This document shows positions 34,825-42,589 of a stretch of 64,000 nucleotides of DNA, in pieces; the first letter of the stretch is position 1, and each line of letters begins with the position of its first letter. This DNA comes from Dorea sp. 5-2. GTDB taxonomy: Bacteria > Bacillota > Clostridia > Lachnospirales > Lachnospiraceae. The translations under genes were made by a program, and so were the position numbers. The stretch covers positions 14,548 to 78,547 of the forward strand of contig NZ_KE159723.1 of the NCBI RefSeq assembly GCF_000403455.2, in the 5' to 3' direction. The notes beneath the pieces are model-generated. The model did no database searches. It saw nothing but the letters and a program-made list of their open reading frames with translations, and was not told the DNA's origin.

Positions 34825-35824
34825 TTCTATTTCCCCTTTCCAAAAATACTTGAATACAAAATGCTGCTATCAGCGATAATATACAGACAAAGATATACTG
34901 GATAAAAGTATTGTCCACAAGTATTTTGGTAAGCCTTGTTACTTTAGCAATTCCACGAACAACAATAATGACCGCAGGGTGGATAATATATAGCATCATA
35001 GAGCCGCCCCGTATCCATGCAGGAACTCTCCCAGAAATGTTAAGCAATAATTGAAACAAAAAGTACATGACTGGAAGCAAAAACAAATACATACTATTAT
35101 GTTTTTGGAGATTCAAACTATAAGTAACCCAACCCTCTAGCAACATGAGGAGCGATGACAGCACAAGTCCCCATTTACATATGTTTTCCCGACAATGAAA
35201 TTCGGGAACAGCAAGAAACATCCCAAGCAAAATATAAATTGGAGCAAAAAATATACCATTTCTTGTATAACTGCTGACAAAGAAGATTCCATTGTATAAC
35301 GTATGGAGGAAAGGCACATTTTCTATAATCCCATAATAAGAATCACCGAATATTCCTATCACATATGCAATAATAGAAAAGTAAACCGCTGCCAGAATTG
35401 ATTTTTTTGTCAAACAGGCAAGGAGAATACACCCAATAATCGCAGCGGGGAAATACCATAAATGATAAAATGTGCCATCAAAAAGTAACTGCTTCATCAA
35501 CTCCATTATGCTATGCGGCATATTCCCAGAGTACACGGAAATAGGTATATAAATAGCGGTCACAATTAAATACAGCCTTATGTTTTTAACCAAATATTTA
35601 TGGATGGGGGATTTCTTTTTAAAATTGCTAAGCACATATGGTGCTAAAACAAAATATCCTGTTGTCATAAAGAAAAACGGAACTGCAATTCTTCCAACAC
35701 AATATGTGATTAGAAAATCAATGCCCTCATTCCAGACTGACAATGGCGATGTGTGAATTGCAATCACCATAAAAGCAGCTATTAAGCGGAAATAATCTAT
35801 TCCTGCAAATGTTTTATTACGCAT
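34796..35824 (-). CDS. vanT: VanT N-terminal acyltransferase-type membrane domain
   Basis: A 342-residue protein with about ten membrane segments and acyltransferase-3 family features (DYFRLIAAFMVIAIHTSPLS, VPFFFMTTGYF, MLYIIHPAVIIV). This corresponds to the N-terminal half of VanT, thought to help D-serine or L-serine handling at the membrane. The frame ends at 34796, within the start of the racemase ORF. It overlaps the vanXY end by 8 nt. Confidence 0.82.
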   Translation of the reverse strand: MRNKTFAGIDYFRLIAAFMVIAIHTSPLSVWNEGIDFLITYCVGRIAVPFFFMTTGYFVLAPYVLSNFKKKSPIHKYLVKNIRLYLIVTAIYIPISVYSGNMPHSIMELMKQLLFDGTFYHLWYFPAAIIGCILLACLTKKSILAAVYFSIIAYVIGIFGDSYYGIIENVPFLHTLYNGIFFVSSYTRNGIFFAPIYILLGMFLAVPEFHCRENICKWGLVLSSLLMLLEGWVTYSLNLQKHNSMYLFLLPVMYFLFQLLLNISGRVPAWIRGGSMMLYIIHPAVIIVVRGIAKVTRLTKILVDNTFIQYIFVCILSLIAAFCIQVFLERGNRNVPKRKSMD

Positions 35825-36587
35825 AATATTCCCTCCATCTACTTAAAATAGCTCCCCCCTCGTTTGTACCCGAAACCATATACGGCGACATCTCTGATAC
35901 ATCAAGTTTTATAGAATGACCGCCATCTAAAAAAACATACGAAATTTCTATTTTATCCGCTTTAGAATTGTTATAAATATAAGGATGCCTTAAATTGGTA
36001 TTTTCCTTTAAAAAGCAAATATATTCTTCTAAAGCCATATCCTTTTCTGTCATAATGACAGAATGGGGATAACCCACATAACGGAAATGCCACGGTTCTG
36101 CTCCAATGCCTGTTATCTGCTCTTTCCCAGATACATACCTTTCAACAAAGCCGAATCGTGGAGCGGTCATTCTGAACTTCCCCCCAATTCCCGTATATGG
36201 AAAATGCGGGCAAATAAAGTCAATCTGTTCCTTGTTCTCTGCAAGGTCTATTGCAAGTCCTGTCTGATGCTCACTATGTCTGGGTACTGCCACATATTTT
36301 TTTGTGAAGTCAAGACCACTTTCAGCCAATGTGTCATTCCATATTTTTTCCTGTTCTTCCTGTGTGCGGAAACCGCTTACAGCTACAATTTCATTTTTGC
36401 AATGAATTTTTGCCAATGTTAGCTGCAATAAATTAGCCGCCTGCTCATTCATCCGTATTTCTGGCTGTTCCTTAATTGCCGGCAGCATATCTTCCATACA
36501 TGGAATTTTCATAAGCGGATAATCTGGCGTTACAAGTATTAAGTTCCCGTGATATGTGTCGTCTTTTGTTAATTCAATCTGTGTCAC
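35817..36587 (-). CDS. vanXY: D,D-dipeptidase/D,D-carboxypeptidase VanXY
   Basis: A 256-residue zinc peptidase of the VanY/VanXY family. Zinc and catalytic motifs are SEHQTGLAIDLA (SxHxxGxAxD) and EPWHFRYVG; SGFRTQEEQ is the usual upstream block. It removes D-Ala-D-Ala and the terminal D-Ala of normal precursors so that those ending in D-Ala-D-Ser prevail. Start is GTG 36587, overlapping the vanG stop by 4 nt, with a G-rich ribosome site upstream. No signal peptide, as expected for a cytoplasmic VanXY. Confidence 0.92.
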   Translation of the reverse strand: MTQIELTKDDTYHGNLILVTPDYPLMKIPCMEDMLPAIKEQPEIRMNEQAANLLQLTLAKIHCKNEIVAVSGFRTQEEQEKIWNDTLAESGLDFTKKYVAVPRHSEHQTGLAIDLAENKEQIDFICPHFPYTGIGGKFRMTAPRFGFVERYVSGKEQITGIGAEPWHFRYVGYPHSVIMTEKDMALEEYICFLKENTNLRHPYIYNNSKADKIEISYVFLDGGHSIKLDVSEMSPYMVSGTNEGGAILSRWREYYA

Positions 36588-37645
36588 TTCGATCCCCCCA
36601 TTTCAATCAAGCGGTTGATTACTTCATCAAATGGAAGACCTGCTTCTTTTAACATATTGGGATAACGGCTATGCTCCGTAAAGCCGGGGATTGTATTTAC
36701 TTCATTAAAATAAATTTCCCCCGCGGGAGTCAAAAACATATCCACCCTTGCAAAACAGCAGCAATTTAATACTTTATAAATTTCAAGAGCTGTTTCTTTA
36801 ATTTCTTTTGTCTTTTGTGGAGAAATACGTGCAGGTACATGAATACTGGAAGTTTTCAACGTATATTTCTCTGTGTAATCAAAAAATCCATCCGACAATT
36901 CAATTTCATCAACCTCACCCACAATCAAATCGGAATCCTTATTCCCCAAAATTGCACATCCAACCTCAAATCCATCAACCATTTCTTCTAGAATAACGGT
37001 AGAATCATGCAGGAAGGCATTTTCGATTGCTAAAATCAAATCTTGTTCGTATAACACTTTTGAAATCCCAAACGATGAGCCAGACCGTACAGGCTTTACG
37101 AATAATGGATAGCCAAGCTCTAAGGCTCTTTGCTGAACCATTTTCTCTGAATAATTTTTCTTAATAGCAAAAGAACGTGCGGCTTTTATTCCGTTCATTT
37201 GTACGATACGGTGAGCCAGTTCTTTATCCATGCACAAAGCGGAAGATAATAAACCACATCCGATAACAGGAATCCCCATCAATTCCAGAACCCCTTGAAC
37301 TGTTCCATCTTCTCCGTTTTTTCCATGCAAAACGGGCAATCCGGAATCTAAAGAAATTGTCAGTAAATGATTATTGTCCCAGTAACACAACCCGTGAACC
37401 GTTCTGTCAAAAGACGGAAATACTGGCGTACAGTTTTCTTCTGACTGCCAATTATCTTCCTTTATCCTTTCCAGTTCCCCATGATACCAGTACCATTTGC
37501 CAGAGTGAGGGGCAATGCCTATTAAAATTGGTACATATTTCTTTGTATCAATACACTTAATTACCGCATATGCAGACTGTAACGAAACCGCATATTCTGT
37601 GGAGCAGCCGCCAAAAAAAACTGCAACTTTCTTTTGTTGATTCAT
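36584..37645 (-). CDS. vanG: D-alanine--D-serine ligase VanG
   Basis: A 353-residue ATP-grasp ligase. FGGCSTEYAVSLQSA starts the N-terminal domain, LHGKNGEDGTVQG the second and FVKPVRSGSSFGISKV the ATP-grasp; the omega-loop EKY (DYTEKYTLKTSS) fits D-Ala-D-Ala/D-Ala-D-Ser ligases rather than D-lactate ligases; FNEVNTIPGFTEHSRYP is the end. It makes the D-Ala-D-Ser dipeptide that weakens vancomycin binding. ATG 37645 has GGAGG 8 nt upstream. First structural gene after vanRS. Confidence 0.92.
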   Translation of the reverse strand: MNQQKKVAVFFGGCSTEYAVSLQSAYAVIKCIDTKKYVPILIGIAPHSGKWYWYHGELERIKEDNWQSEENCTPVFPSFDRTVHGLCYWDNNHLLTISLDSGLPVLHGKNGEDGTVQGVLELMGIPVIGCGLLSSALCMDKELAHRIVQMNGIKAARSFAIKKNYSEKMVQQRALELGYPLFVKPVRSGSSFGISKVLYEQDLILAIENAFLHDSTVILEEMVDGFEVGCAILGNKDSDLIVGEVDEIELSDGFFDYTEKYTLKTSSIHVPARISPQKTKEIKETALEIYKVLNCCCFARVDMFLTPAGEIYFNEVNTIPGFTEHSRYPNMLKEAGLPFDEVINRLIEMGGSK

Positions 37646-37689
37646 TATGAAGTCCTCCATTTTCTATACTTCTTTTAATACAAAGCAAA

Positions 37690-37728
37690 TAGCTTCTATT
37701 CAGTATTCATTCTACTGAACAGAAGCTA
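37690..37728 (-). promoter_or_regulatory. Hairpin in the vanS-vanG gap
   Basis: A 16-bp stem with one mismatch (TAGCTTCT-x-TTCAGTA and complement) around a 7-nt loop lies between the vanS stop and vanG start. It is not followed by a T-run, so it may be an operator or RNA structure in the inducible vanG promoter region. Confidence 0.5.
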
Positions 37729-37791
37729 TCCGTACTTTAATATTCAATTTTTTAATTCCTAAGAAAATACTAAGAGAGCCTATATATTTTA

Positions 37792-38946
37792 CTAATGTGT
37801 TACAGGTAAAGAAATACGAAAAGTTGTTGATTCGTTTTCACTTTCGGCAGTAATTTTACCTCCATGCAATGTTATGATTTCTTTTGCAATCGCAAGTCCC
37901 AATCCTGCACCTCCCGTATTCGTCGAACGTGCTTCATCCATACGGAAAAACTTCTCAAAAATAGAATTTAGCTTACCTGCGGGAATTGTCTTTCCTTTAT
38001 TGCAAAAATAAATCCAAACATCCGTAGCTGTGTTTTCAGCCCATATTTTTATTATAGTATCTGGGTAGCTGTATGCAATTGCATTTTTTAAAATATTATT
38101 GAAAACTCTGGCTAATTTTATAGAATCCCCATAAACCGTTATATCTTCATCTACACATACCTCTGTTTGATTACCATGAGCATTTAGCAGCGGATAAAGT
38201 TCATCTGTCATTTGTACCAACATATGACAGAGGTTTATAGATTCTTTTTCCAAATCAATTTGTTGCAGATTATATCGTGTTATATCAAAAAATTCGTTGA
38301 TAAGTTTTTCTAAACGAAGTGCTTTGCTTAATGCAATATTTACATACTTCGTTTTTTGTTCTATCGGCATATCCTGTGCTTCATCTAATAATGCTAAATA
38401 TCCAATGACAGAGGTAAGCGGTGTCTTTAAATCATGTGCAAGATAAGCAATCAAATCATTTTTTCTGCTTGCTTCTTCCTTTAGCATTTGTTCATGCCGC
38501 TGCATCGTTGATTTTATTTCGGACATCTGAGCTGAAATTTCGGCATACTCTTTTGGGAAAATATCTATATTTCCTTTTTCTTCTATCATAAAATCATGCA
38601 ACATCACCGAGGTCGCAGTGATGGATTTTCTCACTTCTGCCTTTGCATGTAAATTTGCAACCGTAAAAGTAATTGCAATGTAGATAAGTACGATTATAAT
38701 CAGAACTGTCAAGATAAATACTTTCAACTCCGACCACAAAGGCTCTGTAACAAGAATATCTTTTCCCACATCAGCAGAATAAACCTCATGCGTATTCATG
38801 TACTTAGCCGTGAACCAGTCTACAAAAAAACCATTCCAGACATTATCCACCAGATAATACAATCCAAAGCAAACAACGATGCTAAAGATACAAGTGCCAA
38901 TTAGCGTAGTTGTCTTTGAAATCTTAATTTTCAATTTTGTATCCAC
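37792..38946 (-). CDS. vanS: VanS sensor histidine kinase
   Basis: A 384-residue kinase with two membrane segments (about 14-34 and 70-92), an extracytoplasmic loop of about 35 residues, H-box LAHDLKTPLTSVIGYL, N-box FNNILKNAIAYSYP and G-boxes (GAGLGLAIAKEI). In vanG clusters VanS detects the glycopeptide or its effect and phosphorylates VanR. Start is GTG 38946, overlapping the vanR end by 23 nt. Confidence 0.9.
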   Translation of the reverse strand: MDTKLKIKISKTTTLIGTCIFSIVVCFGLYYLVDNVWNGFFVDWFTAKYMNTHEVYSADVGKDILVTEPLWSELKVFILTVLIIIVLIYIAITFTVANLHAKAEVRKSITATSVMLHDFMIEEKGNIDIFPKEYAEISAQMSEIKSTMQRHEQMLKEEASRKNDLIAYLAHDLKTPLTSVIGYLALLDEAQDMPIEQKTKYVNIALSKALRLEKLINEFFDITRYNLQQIDLEKESINLCHMLVQMTDELYPLLNAHGNQTEVCVDEDITVYGDSIKLARVFNNILKNAIAYSYPDTIIKIWAENTATDVWIYFCNKGKTIPAGKLNSIFEKFFRMDEARSTNTGGAGLGLAIAKEIITLHGGKITAESENESTTFRISLPVTH

Positions 38947-39619
38947 ACCCCCAGACTGTTTTTATATATTGTGGTTCTTCAAATGAATCTCCCATTTTCT
39001 CACGAAGATGCCGAATATGAACAGTAATGGTGTTATTGCTCTTGCTGAAATAGTCATCCCCCCATATTTGGTGAAAAAGTTCCTCCGAGCTGACTACATT
39101 TCCTTTCTGCTGGCACAAAATACGTAATATAGAAAACTCCGTAGGTGTTAATGAAAGCGGCTTTTCATTTAAAGTACACTCATGCGTTTTCACATTTAGG
39201 ACTAAACCAGAATGAATCAAAATATCTTCCTCTGGCTCATTTCCCACATTGTATTTTTTATATCTCCTTAATTGTGCTTTCACACGGGCGACCAATTCTA
39301 AAGGCAAAAACGGTTTTGTAATATAATCATCTGCTCCTAATGTTAATCCCGTTATTTTATCAACTTCCTCTCCCTTTGCCGTGAGCATTATCACGGGATA
39401 GCGATACTTCTCCCTTATCTTTTTGCATATTTGAAAACCGTTCATATCAGGCAGCATAACGTCTAAAATGGCTAAATCAAGCGTTTCATTCTCAATACAA
39501 TTCAGTGCATCTTTGGCGTTATAAAATTTATATACTGTAAAGTTCTCATTTTCAAGATAAAGGGAAACAAGGTCTGCAATTTCCTGTTCATCATCTACAA
39601 TCAATATTTTATTCTCCAT
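38924..39619 (-). CDS. vanR: VanR response regulator
   Basis: A 231-residue OmpR-type regulator: receiver domain with Asp in LAILDVMLPDMNG, Thr in MLTAKG and Lys in YITKPF, then a winged helix ending YIKTVWGCGYKIEN. ATG 39619 is used because GGAG lies 8 nt before it; the longer in-frame ATG at 39640 overlaps that site. A MITE lies 37 nt upstream of this start. Confidence 0.9.
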   Translation of the reverse strand: MENKILIVDDEQEIADLVSLYLENENFTVYKFYNAKDALNCIENETLDLAILDVMLPDMNGFQICKKIREKYRYPVIMLTAKGEEVDKITGLTLGADDYITKPFLPLELVARVKAQLRRYKKYNVGNEPEEDILIHSGLVLNVKTHECTLNEKPLSLTPTEFSILRILCQQKGNVVSSEELFHQIWGDDYFSKSNNTITVHIRHLREKMGDSFEEPQYIKTVWGCGYKIEN

Positions 39620-39648
39620 ATCCGTCCACTCCTTTCGCATCCTTTTAT

Positions 39649-39766
39649 TTTACTAAGGTGTTAGTCAATAAGTGTGTTGGCACAACATACAAAGGTCGAT
39701 ATTTCAGTGTTCATTATTGCCAAAAACAGGCATACCAACACAAATGTTGACTAACACCTTTACTAA
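39649..39766. mobile_element. 102-bp MITE (39657-39758) with 8-bp target duplication
   Basis: The element begins GGTGTTAGTCAA and ends with its inverse, TTGACTAACACC; the terminal inverted repeats are about 26 bp with a few mismatches. It is flanked on both sides by TTTACTAA (39649-39656 and 39759-39766), a target-site duplication. It encodes nothing and separates vanR from its upstream region. Eight-base duplications fit IS families such as ISL3 or IS1595; the parent is not identified. Confidence 0.85.
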
Positions 39767-39856
39767 ATATAAAATAATCAATTTTGCACTTTCCAATAAG
39801 AAATTGTTAAGATTTCACTAAGATTGTTATACCGGTTTCTTTGCTGCTTTTCCAGA

Positions 39857-39888
39857 TAGCACCTTGGAACAATTGCCCCAAGGTGCTA
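39857..39888. repeat. Hairpin
   Basis: TAGCACCTTGG pairs perfectly with CCAAGGTGCTA around a 10-nt loop. It follows the stop of the minus-strand remnant at 39902 but has no T-run; possibly a weak terminator. Confidence 0.6.
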
Positions 39889-39901
39889 TACTTATAATGA
39901 T

Positions 39902-40227
39902 TTAATTGACTTTATTAAGTTTATTATCAATAAGCCATTGAATATCATCTTCATATATGGTTTTGTATTTTAATGCCATTTTCATGTCGGACGGTTCTGT
40001 TCCATTCGTAGTATATGCAAAAGAGATTTTATACCTCCATTCTCCTGGATATACAGCTAATTCTGTATCTATGTCAACTGCATTTGGTATCTCATTCCCC
40101 TCTTTATAAAAAGAATAGGCGACTTTGCCTGTCGGGTCATATACTTCAAAGCTTACAAAGGAATCTGGCGTCCACCTATCACGGTCAGTTCCATCTATAA
40201 GATTTTTTAGAGTAATTGAAATATCTG
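39902..40227 (-). pseudogene. 3' fragment of an unidentified gene
   Basis: An open minus-strand frame of about 105 codons without a start reads VSFEVYDPTGKVAYSFY, LAVYPGEWRYKISFAYTT and ends EDDIQWLIDNKLNKVN. It looks like the beta-rich end of a secreted protein. Its upstream part is cut where the third dispersed repeat begins (40228), indicating a recombination junction. Confidence 0.55.
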
Positions 40228-40372
40228 GTGTTATCTAATCCCTTTATTTCCTTGCTTGTCACGGATTCAGAATGTTATCTCGTACCTCCCTGTGACTGCT
40301 GATTTTAAGGCGTTTCTGATGCTCCTTTTAGCAGGCGATTAGCAAGGGGCTTGCATTTAGGGAAATGTTACG
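40228..40372. repeat. Dispersed 145-bp repeat, copy 3
   Basis: Third copy; as at 29582 it is followed directly by an ORF6N gene, here damaged. Confidence 0.85.
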
Positions 40373-40447
40373 CTGTAAAGCCTTTCCCGATTGAAACCTG
40401 CATTTCAAAACGAATCCCAGAATAGTTTAAGCTGTTTGGATTTTCTA

Positions 40448-40466
40448 AGGTCGCAAATTGCGACCT
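40448..40466. repeat. Palindrome after the ORF6N remnant
   Basis: AGGTCGCAA-A-TTGCGACCT, a perfect 19-nt palindrome corresponding to the one at 29804. Confidence 0.85.
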
Positions 40467-40469
40467 CAA

Positions 40470-40967
40470 AGAGTTTCTCATTCCTCTGCTTCCAGTTCCA
40501 ACCTTTGCAGGATGTCCTTGATGATGCCTGCATCTTGAATTAAATTGATTCCAAAACACTTTTTTCCTGCATCTTTCAATGATGCTCCTACATGATAGGC
40601 TGTCGCTCGGTCAAGAATCAAAAACCTGTCATGGAATACTTTGGTATATTTTATCTTCAATGTCGGGTATTGTGCATTGAAATTCTTAACATCGGCTTTT
40701 GTTAGCTTCGTCTGTTTCTGCTTGGTAATTTATCTGGCGAACCTCCATTGCATTTAACCTCTCATACAGCAAAGAGGTATTTGCCATATACTTCCGCATC
40801 TCCACAAAAGTGTCCATAATCCTAATGCTTACTCGGATAGCAACATCACTACGCAAAACAGCAGAAAGCATTGCAATTCCTTGTTCTGTAAAAACAAATG
40901 GCAGTTTCCTACGCCCGCCATATCCATTATCATCCTCCGAACTTGAAGTCGCAATTTGCGACTTCAA
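40470..40967 (-). pseudogene. ORF6N gene, second copy with two deletions
   Basis: Compared with the copy at 29835-30800, this one lacks the first third and a middle part. The 5' deletion joins exactly the two palindromes that in the first copy lie inside and upstream of the gene, leaving one palindrome at 40940. The middle deletion (about 240 bp) lies between two copies of the short word CTGTTTCYGC. The frame is broken and no start of the ORF6N domain remains. Confidence 0.85.
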
Positions 40968-40970
40968 GTT
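40940..40970. repeat. Perfect 31-nt palindrome
   Basis: AACTTGAAGTCGCAA and its exact complement around one central base. It marks the deletion junction of the second ORF6N copy. Confidence 0.9.
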
Positions 40971-41110
40971 CTGCTTCTTTGCATAAAACTTGAAATTCCA
41001 AATCGGAATACCAAGTTTTATGTACGCTTATTGTTTGCTTTTACAGTATATCACACATTTTTCTATGGGGATAGCCATTTTGATTAGCAAAAACCGCTCC
41101 TGCTAATCGG

Positions 41111-41235
41111 ACATTGTTATGAGTTCAAATTTATTTGGAAAATGAGAAACGCCGAAAACCTTGAAAAATCAATGTTTTCGGCGATGTTTTCAGCGTCGCT
41201 AAGAGGATTTGAACCTCCGGCCTACCGCTTAGGAG
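41111..41235. repeat. Right attachment repeat (3' part of tRNA-Arg plus terminator)
   Basis: Partner of 29423-29548. It contains the tRNA terminator hairpin (41150-41183) and the tRNA 3' part up to the anticodon loop. The intact tRNA at this end means the element brought its own copy of the 3' part. Confidence 0.85.
41145..41183 (-). terminator. Terminator of tRNA-Arg
   Basis: CGCCGAAAAC pairs with GTTTTCGGCG, with a T-rich stretch after it on the minus strand, 12 nt beyond the tRNA 3' end. Confidence 0.75.
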
Positions 41236-41267
41236 GCGGTCGCTCTATCCAGCTGAGCTATAGCGAC
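41195..41267 (-). tRNA. tRNA-Arg (anticodon CCU)
   Basis: A 73-nt cloverleaf: acceptor stem GTCGCTA/TAGCGAC, D arm AGCTCAGCTGGATAGAGC, anticodon stem ACCGC/GCGGT with loop CTCCTAA (anticodon CCT in DNA), T arm CCGGAGGTTCAAATCCTC (loop TTCAAAT; the left partial copy matches it). CCA is not encoded. It reads AGG codons. Its 3' part is the attachment site of the island. Confidence 0.93.
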
Positions 41268-41415
41268 AATTACAAAACATATCTACTTGTTGCCGTCATG
41301 ATCCGTCGGCACCCCTTCATTATACTTCACCATTTTTCAATTGTCAAACCCAAATTGCTATATTTCTTCTCTATTTCATACAATTCGCTAAATAAAGCTA
41401 TTCGTTCTGTCACCG

Positions 41416-42402
41416 TCACATCTCAAGCAGCAATCCGCCAAAAGCCTCCAACACCGCATGATGACAGCCGGTAAGATCCATACAGTCGCCCAGTATCCGG
41501 TTCATCCGCTCCAGCAGCTCCTCATTTTTCCCAAGCAGGTCGTCGTACAGATATCGGCATATTTTATGGATATTCTCCCTGTATTTTGCAAAAAACGGAG
41601 AAATCTGCGCAATAATATCTTGTTCCATAGAAGAATCATAGATACGCATAGAAGGCAGGTAAAAGGACTTGTAATTTTGCTTCCACTGTCTTACCAGACG
41701 CTCGTTCTTCAGGTTTTCATCAATGTATTTTTTCAGGGTATCCACATAATCACGGCATCCCTTTTCATCCAGAGAGACCACGAATGCAAGATGAATACCG
41801 CTCCTTTTATATAGCTCTTCAATCTTTTGCGGACACAAAGAATTGAGGTATCTCGAGAGCGTCTCATAATCCTCATTATTGCTTTCGGCAACCAGCCGGT
41901 TTATCTTTGACCAGAGAAATTCCTGATAATCGCTTTTTATTTCATTGGGAATAAACGGTCTCCATAGATAACGGTTCAGTACCATCGAATCCTTATCGCC
42001 GCCGTGCAATTCCTCCTTGTTAATTGCCGCCGGGATCCGGGCATTCAGCATCGTTGCATATAAGGAATCAAGACTGATGTGTAACGGAAGCTTCTCGATC
42101 ACATAGCCGATACTTTCTATCGTTTTTTCCAGATGCGCCTTCTGTTTCTTCATGGCAGACACATAACTGCTTAAATAATAAAAAGCCGTAGCCGGTTCCT
42201 TTATGATAGAACGGATCATGGAAATCGGGAAACCGGCATTGCGGAATTCACTGATCAGCATGATGCGCCGGATATCTTCCTCCTGAAAATCATAATAGCC
42301 ATTCTCTTCGTTCACAGGCGGAGCCAGCAGTTCTTCCTTGATATAAAAATAAATCGTCCGCTTTTTCATTCCTGTTCTTTTGCTTACTTCATGTATCTTC
42401 AT
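41416..42402 (-). CDS. MerR family transcriptional regulator
   Basis: A 328-residue regulator with an N-terminal MerR winged helix (KIHEVSKRTGMKKRTIYFYI, ENGYYDFQEEDIRRIMLIS) and a long C-terminal region of about 230 residues, far larger than a simple metal sensor, suggesting binding of an organic ligand. It is divergent from the OYE-SDR gene, and the promoter of that gene has the spacing MerR proteins act on, so it is the likely activator. ATG 42402 is used; GTG/ATG further up adds five residues without a ribosome site. Confidence 0.82.
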   Translation of the reverse strand: MKIHEVSKRTGMKKRTIYFYIKEELLAPPVNEENGYYDFQEEDIRRIMLISEFRNAGFPISMIRSIIKEPATAFYYLSSYVSAMKKQKAHLEKTIESIGYVIEKLPLHISLDSLYATMLNARIPAAINKEELHGGDKDSMVLNRYLWRPFIPNEIKSDYQEFLWSKINRLVAESNNEDYETLSRYLNSLCPQKIEELYKRSGIHLAFVVSLDEKGCRDYVDTLKKYIDENLKNERLVRQWKQNYKSFYLPSMRIYDSSMEQDIIAQISPFFAKYRENIHKICRYLYDDLLGKNEELLERMNRILGDCMDLTGCHHAVLEAFGGLLLEM

Positions 42403-42515
42403 AAGAAAAGTATACACTTAACTGTAGAGTTTTGAAAGAGAAAATGCAAAAAAATGTTAGAATATTGGCAGAAAATCAGGGCTTTTATCTTATAATATTG
42501 CAGATATTTTTCCTG

Positions 42516-42546
42516 TTGACACTACACCAAATGTAGGGGATATACT
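42516..42546 (+). promoter_or_regulatory. MerR-type promoter with 19-bp spacer and internal dyad
   Basis: A perfect -35 (TTGACA, 42516-42521) and TATACT (42541-42546) are separated by 19 bp rather than 17. The dyad CTACA-N5-TGTAG (42522-42536) lies in the spacer. This is the classical form of a MerR-activated promoter. Confidence 0.85.
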
Positions 42547-42589
42547 AATTTTAGTAATGATATTAACGAAGAAAAAGGAGGGTTCTTTA

